Positions 52,826 to 59,396 of a DNA stretch of 64,000 nucleotides are shown here, piece after piece (within the stretch, counting starts at the first letter, position 1; each line of letters starts with the position of its first letter). This stretch comes from JBMFVE01 sp049966155. GTDB lineage: Bacteria > Bacteroidota > Ignavibacteria > Kryptoniales > JAKASW01. The translations under genes were made by a program, and so were the position numbers. The stretch is from contig JBMFVE010000001.1 of assembly GCA_049966155.1 (NCBI GenBank), positions 372,001 to 436,000 of the forward strand, read 5' to 3'. The notes beneath the pieces are model-generated. The model was given only the letters and a program-made list of their open reading frames with translations, made no database searches and was not told the DNA's origin.

Positions 52826-54378
52826 TAATCTTCTCCCTCTGTCAACCATACTTTCAACAGCTTCGCTGCATCAACTGGATTTGTCTGGATGTATTCACTG
52901 ACATCCTCTTTAATCTTTTGCTGATGCAATACCTCCTCACTGTACTCAGCAGCTTGAATTTCCTGTGGTGCAACCTCAGACTGCACTTCATGCACCCGAC
53001 CTGGCGCAGGTTTCCCATGTCCAATCACTGCCGCCTGTGGAGTCAAAAGCTCTTTCTTCTTCATCTTCCCAAAAATTGACAGGAAGACAATAACCGCACC
53101 CAGCATCGCAGCAGCAACAATGAACTTGTCGACGTAATTTCTAAACTGGAAACCCTGTTTATGCTTGAGAAGAAATGACTCGTCCGTATTTTCAAAAGGA
53201 ATGTTAACAACGGAAACTTCATCTCCTCTTTCTGAATCAAAACCAACTGCTTTTTTTACAATGTCAGTCAGCTGCGCCATTTCGTCACTGCTCCGCGGTG
53301 TATATTGAATGGTTTTTTCGCCGTTCTTGTCTATTTCGGTATATTTACCATTAACGAGGACGGCAACAGCCAATTTTTTCACATCTCCCTCCGTCCCAAT
53401 AACCCGCTCCACTGTTTTTCCAACATCATAATTCGTCACTGTATTGGTGTGAACAGAAGCAGAAGTTGAAGTATCACCCGGGACTGAAGTTTTATCCTGG
53501 TTTGTTTGCTCACTAAGAACAACAGTGTTAGGATCGTATTGTTCCGTTGTTTTCTCAACGTGAGTGAAATCAAGGTTGGCACTCACTCTGACTATTGCAT
53601 TTCCGGGACCAAGCACTGCATCAAGCATTGTTTGTGCTTTGGTAGACAAATAAGATTCTACCTTGCTTTGCAAATCGTACTGGGCTGCTGTCATTGCATC
53701 CAATTCGTCGGTCTTTTTCGATAGCAGGTTACCCTTCGAATCGACAATCGTTACATCGTTTGGTTCAAGACCTTCAACACTTGATGCAATTAAGCGCTGT
53801 ACCCCTCTTATCTCGCCAGCTGACAGCTGGGCGCCATCTTTCAGCTTCACAAAAACAGAAGCTGTTGTCTTTTTCTGCTCACTTTCAAAAAGAGCCTTCT
53901 CAGGAATTACAATGTGTACGCGCGCACCTTCAACTTCATCAAGCTGGAGAATTGTTTTCTCAAGTTCACCTTCAAGCGCACGTTTATAGTTAAGTTTTTC
54001 TGTAAAATCGGTCATTCCAAATGAAGGCTTATCGAATATCTCATACCCGACAATACTTGACTGCGGGAGGCCCTGACCCGCCATTTGCAATCGTAGTTCG
54101 TAGACTTTCTCCTTGGGAACAAGTATTGCCTTACCATTGTCACCAATCTGGTAAGGGATTGACTGTTGTTTCAGCTTATCAACGATTTTTGACGCATCGG
54201 CTGGTTCAAGATTTGAAAATAACACTGAGTAACTTGGCCTGTTCGCCCACGTGACGAGCAATATTAGAGCTGCAATTGAAACGAGAACGGATCCGCCAAT
54301 ACCAACTTTTTGCTTAAGTGTAAGCTTTTTTAATGCAACTCCGAATTGGTTCATGTGGTCAGAAAATGAACTGGCCAT
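52825..54378 (-). CDS. fliF: MS-ring protein FliF
   Basis: A 517-residue protein with membrane helices at about 24-45 and 425-445. RPSYSVLFSNLEPADASKIV, QMAGQGLPQSSIVGYEIFDK and FGMTDFTEKLNYKRALEGEL form the ring-building motifs; a large periplasmic domain runs between. The C-terminal tail (VDAAKLLKVWLTEGED) is the FliG-binding segment. It starts the basal body. It follows fliE by seven bases. Confidence 0.96.
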   Translation of the reverse strand: MASSFSDHMNQFGVALKKLTLKQKVGIGGSVLVSIAALILLVTWANRPSYSVLFSNLEPADASKIVDKLKQQSIPYQIGDNGKAILVPKEKVYELRLQMAGQGLPQSSIVGYEIFDKPSFGMTDFTEKLNYKRALEGELEKTILQLDEVEGARVHIVIPEKALFESEQKKTTASVFVKLKDGAQLSAGEIRGVQRLIASSVEGLEPNDVTIVDSKGNLLSKKTDELDAMTAAQYDLQSKVESYLSTKAQTMLDAVLGPGNAIVRVSANLDFTHVEKTTEQYDPNTVVLSEQTNQDKTSVPGDTSTSASVHTNTVTNYDVGKTVERVIGTEGDVKKLAVAVLVNGKYTEIDKNGEKTIQYTPRSSDEMAQLTDIVKKAVGFDSERGDEVSVVNIPFENTDESFLLKHKQGFQFRNYVDKFIVAAAMLGAVIVFLSIFGKMKKKELLTPQAAVIGHGKPAPGRVHEVQSEVAPQEIQAAEYSEEVLHQQKIKEDVSEYIQTNPVDAAKLLKVWLTEGED

Positions 54379-54385
54379 GGCTTAA

Positions 54386-54685
54386 CTACATCTGAATCTG
54401 CATGAGTTGCCTGTATGCATCCAGCATCTTATTGCGAATTTCCAAAAGCAGGTCAAAACTCACCTTTGCCTTTTCAACAGCAATCATCACTTCGTGTACA
54501 TCAGCTGCCCGGCCAGACGCCATGTCATCTATTGCTGAGTTAGCCTGGTTCTGTAAGGAGTTGACACTTTTCACAAAGTCGTTAAGCGTATCTTCAAACG
54601 ACCGCACAGACTCGTCTACGTTTTTGGAAAGTGACGAATCCTGCGGCAATTGAGGCCACACTTGCTGAATATCACCAACTTTCAT
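54386..54685 (-). CDS. fliE: Basal-body protein FliE
   Basis: A 99-residue export substrate that joins MS-ring and rod. SFEDTLNDFVKSVNSLQNQA and VMIAVEKAKVSFDLLLEIRN, ending MLDAYRQLMQIQM, are the FliE signature. The start follows the 88-residue unknown gene by three bases. Confidence 0.95.
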   Translation of the reverse strand: MKVGDIQQVWPQLPQDSSLSKNVDESVRSFEDTLNDFVKSVNSLQNQANSAIDDMASGRAADVHEVMIAVEKAKVSFDLLLEIRNKMLDAYRQLMQIQM

Positions 54686-54688
54686 ATC

Positions 54689-54955
54689 TTATACCTTCCT
54701 ATTTATTATTTGCCCAGGCTCCACAGCAACATTGAGACCCTTTGTGGTGTAGGAATTATATCCGTTAATTTGCCTTGCCTGATCGGGAAATAGGCTCGCA
54801 AACATCTCACGTTCTTCGCCGGTTAGGCCAAATTCGACTGTTTCTGTTTTTGGCGACTCTTTAAAGTCACCTTGTATTTGATGTGGCAATCTTTTTTCTG
54901 TGGGTTTAACAACATCCTTTATAAGTGAGTAACCTGACACCGAATCAATTTTCAT
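54689..54955 (-). CDS. Unknown small protein between flgC and fliE
   Basis: An 88-residue soluble protein with no membrane segment. A variable N-terminal half is followed by GLTGEEREMFASLFPDQARQ and INGYNSYTTKG, then AVEPGQIINRKV. No family is recognised. Its place inside the flgBC-fliE block, where genes for early rod parts lie, suggests a role in rod or MS-ring assembly, or an export substrate. It does not carry the sigma-28-binding end of FlgM. Confidence 0.75.
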   Translation of the reverse strand: MKIDSVSGYSLIKDVVKPTEKRLPHQIQGDFKESPKTETVEFGLTGEEREMFASLFPDQARQINGYNSYTTKGLNVAVEPGQIINRKV

Positions 54956-54965
54956 TGATCACCTC

Positions 54966-55460
54966 TCAAATATCTAATGAATCTTTAATGATGGTCTTAG
55001 AAGCGTTTATTGCCGTCACATTTGCTTCGTAAGCTCGGGTGGTTGCAATCATATCTACCATCTCCGTAACGACGTTTACGTTTGGTTCAGTGACGTATCC
55101 ATTTGAATCGGCACGGGGATTAGATGGATCATATACCCTCTTAGTTGAAGATGAATCCTGGACGATCTTGCTCGACACTTCCCGAACACTGTAATCCGAA
55201 TTTAACATTTCCCCTGATGTCGGTTCGATATGCCTCGAATCTGAGGTTCTGAGTGGTAAAATATTCTCTTTAAGCTGCTCACTGAAAGATATCGCCTTTC
55301 CGGGTACAGAAAGCACTTCCTGCCTCTGGTAAGGTTTGCCATCAGGTCCTATTGATTCCATGTTTGCAAGATTACTGGCAATTGCATCCATTTTTTTCCT
55401 CTGCAGAGAAAGTCCTGAAGCACTTATATCAATCGCTGAAAATATTTTTCCTATCTTCAT
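54966..55460 (-). CDS. flgC: Proximal rod protein FlgC
   Basis: A 164-residue rod protein. FSAIDISASGLSLQRKKMDA, IASNLANMESIGPDGKPYQR and the end NVNVVTEMVDMIATTRAYEA, NVTAINASKTIIKDSLDI fit FlgC. It forms the proximal rod with FlgB and FlgF. The ATG overlaps the flgB stop by ATGA. Confidence 0.96.
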   Translation of the reverse strand: MKIGKIFSAIDISASGLSLQRKKMDAIASNLANMESIGPDGKPYQRQEVLSVPGKAISFSEQLKENILPLRTSDSRHIEPTSGEMLNSDYSVREVSSKIVQDSSSTKRVYDPSNPRADSNGYVTEPNVNVVTEMVDMIATTRAYEANVTAINASKTIIKDSLDI

Positions 55461-55849
55461 TGTGTGCCTCCTCCTGTTATGCTTCTGTCGATTAATTGAA
55501 ATGTTTGCGACATTAACCTCGCTGCCATCTGGAAGCGCAATTGATTCTTTGCCAGCTCAGCCATTTCCTCATCAATATCAACATTGTTCGCGCCACTGGT
55601 TAACACCGCACTTCTGTCTATTTCTATCTGTGGTTCAACCCTTTTGACGCTATTACTGAGGCTTACATCATTATCTGATTGATCCAGGGCTTGATTCAAC
55701 TCCTTTTCGAAAGTCACGTCAGCCCGACGATAGTTAGGTGTTTCAATGTTTGCTATATTGTTTGCAATGATCTTATTTCTCAAAGAGTACGCATCCAGAG
55801 CCTTTTCCAGCAATGGAATCCTGCTCCTGTCAAAAAATGAAATTTTCAT
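55457..55849 (-). CDS. flgB: Proximal rod protein FlgB
   Basis: A 130-residue rod protein. ALDAYSLRNKIIANNIANIE, TPNYRRADVTFEKELNQAL and the C-terminal NNVDIDEEMAELAKNQLRFQ are the FlgB pattern. It is the first rod subunit and, after the 45-residue microprotein, heads the flagellar run. It starts four bases after that small gene stops. Confidence 0.96.
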   Translation of the reverse strand: MKISFFDRSRIPLLEKALDAYSLRNKIIANNIANIETPNYRRADVTFEKELNQALDQSDNDVSLSNSVKRVEPQIEIDRSAVLTSGANNVDIDEEMAELAKNQLRFQMAARLMSQTFQLIDRSITGGGTQ

Positions 55850-55852
55850 AAC

Positions 55853-55990
55853 TCACACTCCAAGGTAGTCTTCGGGGTTCTGTTCATCATATTGCACAAT
55901 ATTGCTATCGGATTTGTGGCTCATCCTCATGAATACCGCAATGAAGGATGCTGCGGCGACAAGTCCCATTAACAATACCAATCTTTTCAT
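55853..55990 (-). CDS. Membrane microprotein (45 residues) at the head of the flagellar run
   Basis: An ORF reading MKRLVLLMGLVAAASFIAVF, then MRMSHKSDSNIVQYDEQNPE and DYLGV. One membrane helix (about 3-21) is followed by a short acidic, polar tail. The ATG follows AAGGAG by seven bases, a good ribosome site, and the stop lies four bases before the flgB ATG. It is too short for most gene callers. Its plan, one helix then an acidic tail, is like the microprotein at 13810-13962. No family is recognised. Confidence 0.72.
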   Translation of the reverse strand: MKRLVLLMGLVAAASFIAVFMRMSHKSDSNIVQYDEQNPEDYLGV

Positions 55991-56277
55991 TCCAACGCTC
56001 CTTGCATGCTATTCCCGTTCAATCAATGTGCCGCACGGAAAGCTTCCTTTTTTTTACAAATTTAAAGAGAGGCTGACAACAGCTGTCCAATATTCAACAG
56101 ACCTGCATACTATTCGCCAGTTCATCCTGCATCGTATTACCTAAAGTTCACCAAATAATGCTGTGCCACTTCAGATACCTTACCTGTTGAAAACAGACTC
56201 TTCCATCGGATGCTTCACCAGGATTAAATGCCGGGGAAGTTTTTTCCTGACTGGCGATTATTGAGCAGTCTGCTGGC

Positions 56278-56304
56278 TAATATTCTTCTTTTGATTGGCG
56301 ATAA
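56278..56304 (+). promoter_or_regulatory. Possible sigma-28 (FliA) promoter for the chemotaxis operon
   Basis: TAATATTC at 56278-56285, an 11-base spacer and GGCGATAA at 56297-56304 match the FliA consensus TAAAGTTT-N11-GCCGATAA at five of eight and seven of eight positions with exact spacing. It lies 100 bases before the start of the binding-protein gene. Confidence 0.4.
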
Positions 56305-56348
56305 AGTACGGAATCCTCATTTTTTTTGAAAATTTTAAGTTTACTTGT

Positions 56349-56363
56349 CGGCACAGTACTTGT
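56349..56363 (+). promoter_or_regulatory. Weak sigma-54-like site before the chemotaxis operon
   Basis: CGGCAC-AGTAC-TTGT has the spacing of a -24/-12 promoter but T in place of the conserved C of the -12 box. It lies 42 bases before the ATG at 56405. It could be an alternative or a chance match. Confidence 0.2.
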
Positions 56364-56404
56364 TCTTTAATTCTCTAAAAGGAAAATACCCAAGGAGAAA
56401 AGAG

Positions 56405-56965
56405 ATGTTTTCTAAACTTTACAGGTTTCTTTTGACTCTGACCGCTATCTTTTTAATGTTTGCCTCACCTGAAGCGCTTGATTCAAACGCAACGCCACTT
56501 CAACAGCTCTACATCATGAAAGAACTAATCCCGAACCTGCAAACCGTAGGTTTAATCTGGAAACAATCATCGGTGAACTCCAGTGAGCTGCTTCCCAAAA
56601 TCCAGAGGGCTGCTGCTGCTACCGGTCTTAAAGTTGTAATTGCAGACGCTGAAGAATTGAGAGAGATAGCTGAAAAATTTCGTGATTTGACTGATAATTA
56701 CCGTATTCAAGTCCTATGGATCTTAACTAACGATGATTTAACGGGAAGTTCACTGAGTCAGGATTTTTTAATTAAGAACGCTGTTATAAAAGGAATTCCC
56801 ATTTTTGCACCAAACACAGATTGGGTCTCTAAAGGAGCATGCGCTACACTTCTTAACGAGGGAGGGGCCGTAAAGCTGTTCGTTAACAAGAAAACAGCTG
56901 ACGTCCTTAAAATTAAAATTCCTGAAAAATATATGGCGACTACACAGTTTCTTGCAACCAATTGA
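56405..56965 (+). CDS. Periplasmic half-size binding protein (ABC substrate-binding-like)
   Basis: A protein of 187 residues with a signal sequence (SKLYRFLLTLTAIFLMFASP). The rest resembles the first lobe of ABC_sub_bind proteins (PF04392): LYIMKELIPNLQTVGLIWKQ, NSSELLPKIQRAAAATGLKV and a VLWILTNDDL strand. Full family members are near 300 residues with two lobes; this one keeps the middle strands but is shorter. There are no ABC transporter genes beside it; instead a chemoreceptor follows by nine bases, so it may present a ligand to that receptor. The ATG at 56405 has AAGGAGA six bases upstream; a longer TTG frame from 56345 is unlikely. Confidence 0.65.
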   Translation: MFSKLYRFLLTLTAIFLMFASPEALDSNATPLQQLYIMKELIPNLQTVGLIWKQSSVNSSELLPKIQRAAAATGLKVVIADAEELREIAEKFRDLTDNYRIQVLWILTNDDLTGSSLSQDFLIKNAVIKGIPIFAPNTDWVSKGACATLLNEGGAVKLFVNKKTADVLKIKIPEKYMATTQFLATN

Positions 56966-56974
56966 GGAAATACC

Positions 56975-58873
56975 ATGACTTCAAAAGGATATCTTTCAGC
57001 AATGAGCCTTCAAAAAAAATTCCTCTTTATGCTGGGCGGAATCATAGTCCTTGGCTGGGGATTGTTTTTTTACTACTCTCAATATTCTATGAATATTGCA
57101 CAAAAAGAATTTGAACAACGTGCAACATTACTGGCACAGACAATTGGTGCAAATTCAAAGTACGGAATGATGATGGGTGATGCCGGAGGTCTTTCCGATA
57201 ATCTAAAAAATATAATGGCAGATGGCGATGCTATCGCCGGAGGATTTTTCGACCAAAACGGAAAGCCAATCGCCCAGCTTGGACTTGATTCCCTTTACTG
57301 GAACAATAGCAATGTCAAAGCATCAGCAGGTACTGTTCAAATTGCTTCGACAAAAGATGGTAGGCCTGTACTAATAGCGGTTTCAAAAATTGAAAACAAA
57401 GCAACTAATCAAATGTTAGGATATGTTGTGGCTGCAGTACCTGCTCAGGCGTTACAAAGCCTTAAGACAAATGCGCTCGTCCTTCTGGCAATAACGGTTC
57501 TCCTCTTTCTTGCGTTTGGCTACGCTGCACTTACTTTCATTAACCGTACAATTGTTAAACCTGTGAACATACTGAAGGATGCTGCAGAACGCGTCGCTGC
57601 AGGCGACTTCGAGGCAAGGGTTAGTATTAACCAAACCGACGAAGTAGGATACCTTTCCACCGCCTTTAACATTATGGTCGAAAACAACAAGAAAGTTCTC
57701 GATGAAGTCAATGCTCAGCGAAAAGAGGCGGAAGAGGCAAGGAAACTTTCAGAACAAATGCAAATGGCTTCACAACAACAGCAGGAATACCTGCAAAGAG
57801 AATTTGCACGGATTTCTGATGTGATTGAAGCTGTAACTGCAGGTGACTTGACCAGACAGCTTGACATAGAACGCGACGATGAAGTCGGTACCCTGATGAA
57901 AAAAATTAATCAAATGGTAAATGACCTTGGAAAACTGATTAGCGAAGTCCACATTGCCGGGAATTCGCTTGGCGAGGCATCAGAGCAAATTTCGTCCGCG
58001 GCAGAAGAAATGTCCTCCGGATCATCCGAACAGGCAAACCAGACAAACGAGGTGGCGACTGCAATGGAACAAATGTCGCGCACAATCATTGAATCTTCAA
58101 AAAATGCAACTGACGCTGCAGAGATGGCCAGAAAAGCAGCCCAGCTGGCAAATGAAGGCGAAAAAGTATTCCAGGAAACGATAGGCGGAATGACAAAGAT
58201 TGCACAAATTGTGAATAAATCTGCTGAAACAGTCGATAAGCTTGGGAAATCAAGTGCTCAGATTGGAGAAATTATCCAGGTCATCGATGACATTGCAGAC
58301 CAGACAAACCTTCTTGCCTTAAACGCTGCAATTGAAGCAGCACGCGCTGGTGAACAGGGCCGTGGTTTCGCAGTGGTTGCTGACGAGGTTCGCAAACTTG
58401 CCGAAAGAACCACATCGGCTACAAAAGAAATTGCTGCCATGATCAAGCGAATTCAGTCAGAGACAACACAGGTTGTTACCGCAATGACCGAGGGAAACAT
58501 TGAAGCCGAGAATGGCATGAAGCTGGCAGACAGAGCTGCAGACTCACTCTCTGAAATTATAAGGTCTGTCAACAGTGTAATGAGTATGATTAATCAAATT
58601 GCAGCTGCTAGTCAAGAACAGTCTTCAGCAAGTGAACAAATTTCGCACAACGTAGAAAGCATTTCCACAGTGGCAAAACAGGTTTCGAATGCAGCTGCTG
58701 ACATGGCAAAAACAGCAGAAACATTAAACTCATTAACAGCGCATTTGCGCTCATTAATTGAACGATTTAATACAGGATCGACTCCACAAATAAGGAGCAC
58801 TTACGAAGTGAGAGCAAACGGTAAGATTGTTCCGTCTTCAAAGGCTAACGGCAATGGAATCCCAAGGAGATAA
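56975..58873 (+). CDS. Methyl-accepting chemotaxis protein with periplasmic domain and double HAMP
   Basis: A 632-residue chemoreceptor. TM1 is about 14-32, a periplasmic sensor domain about 33-165, TM2 about 166-190; a HAMP domain follows and a second HAMP-like unit lies near 285-330 (AVTAGDLTRQLDIERDDEVG). The signalling tip has DQTNLLALNAAIEAARAGEQ and RGFAVVADEVRKLAERT. No C-terminal CheR-docking pentapeptide is present. It should control CheA through the CheW encoded next. The preceding small binding protein may be its ligand partner. AGGAGATAAGG at its end is the cheW ribosome site. Confidence 0.93.
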   Translation: MTSKGYLSAMSLQKKFLFMLGGIIVLGWGLFFYYSQYSMNIAQKEFEQRATLLAQTIGANSKYGMMMGDAGGLSDNLKNIMADGDAIAGGFFDQNGKPIAQLGLDSLYWNNSNVKASAGTVQIASTKDGRPVLIAVSKIENKATNQMLGYVVAAVPAQALQSLKTNALVLLAITVLLFLAFGYAALTFINRTIVKPVNILKDAAERVAAGDFEARVSINQTDEVGYLSTAFNIMVENNKKVLDEVNAQRKEAEEARKLSEQMQMASQQQQEYLQREFARISDVIEAVTAGDLTRQLDIERDDEVGTLMKKINQMVNDLGKLISEVHIAGNSLGEASEQISSAAEEMSSGSSEQANQTNEVATAMEQMSRTIIESSKNATDAAEMARKAAQLANEGEKVFQETIGGMTKIAQIVNKSAETVDKLGKSSAQIGEIIQVIDDIADQTNLLALNAAIEAARAGEQGRGFAVVADEVRKLAERTTSATKEIAAMIKRIQSETTQVVTAMTEGNIEAENGMKLADRAADSLSEIIRSVNSVMSMINQIAAASQEQSSASEQISHNVESISTVAKQVSNAAADMAKTAETLNSLTAHLRSLIERFNTGSTPQIRSTYEVRANGKIVPSSKANGNGIPRR

Positions 58874-58875
58874 GG

Positions 58876-59373
58876 ATGGAAACCAGCACAATAATCTCGA
58901 ATTCAATTTTACAACTTGTAAGCTTTGTCATAGGAAACGAAGAATTTGGAGTAAATATTTTAAAAGTTCAGGAAATAATTAGAAGCGTTTCGATAACAAG
59001 GGTGCCGAAATCACCCGATTATGTTGCAGGTGTCATAAATCTCCGCGGCAAAATTGTCCCGGTAATAGATCTTAGAAAAAGGTTTGCGCTTTTGCCAAAA
59101 GAAGCAGACAAAGACACCAGAATCATTGTGGTGGAGCTTGACGACAAGGTTGTTGGGTTCCTCGTTGACAAAGTGAAAGAGGTCATCCGTGTCGATAACG
59201 AGATCATCGATCCCCCACCGGATCTTACAACTGACATCAGTACCCATTATATCACGGGGGTAGCGAAACTTCCCGACCGATTGCTTATTCTCCTTGATCT
59301 TGATCGCATACTCAATGCCTCCGAAAAAGAACAGATATCGGAAGTCTACCCGGAAGCTTCCCATAACCATTAA
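58876..59373 (+). CDS. cheW: Chemotaxis coupling protein CheW
   Basis: A 165-residue CheW. LVSFVIGNEEFGVNILKVQE, ITRVPKSPDYVAGVINLRGK and VPVIDLRKRF are the typical CheW core; DKVVGFLVDKVKEVIRVDNE follows. It links receptors to CheA. It stands between two chemoreceptor genes, two bases after the first. No cheA lies in the window. Confidence 0.95.
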   Translation: METSTIISNSILQLVSFVIGNEEFGVNILKVQEIIRSVSITRVPKSPDYVAGVINLRGKIVPVIDLRKRFALLPKEADKDTRIIVVELDDKVVGFLVDKVKEVIRVDNEIIDPPPDLTTDISTHYITGVAKLPDRLLILLDLDRILNASEKEQISEVYPEASHNH

Positions 59374-59396
59374 ACTGAATTCGACTGAGGTGGGCA

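Larger units (their letters stand above)
55991..56404. other. Divergent regulatory region between the flagellar run and the chemotaxis operon
   Basis: These 414 bases hold the promoters for both directions. No ORF with a ribosome site was found. Two candidate plus-strand promoters are listed separately. On the minus strand CGGCAC-N5-TTGA at 56019-56033 resembles a sigma-54 site but has A instead of the conserved C in the -12 box, about 29 bases before the microprotein start. The region also has an A/T-rich tract at 56040-56065. Confidence 0.6.

Noticed and set aside
54689..54955. 88-residue protein as the anti-sigma factor FlgM
   Set aside because: It starts MKI like many FlgM proteins but has no FlgM C-terminal helix pattern; position between flgC and fliE is also unusual for flgM.
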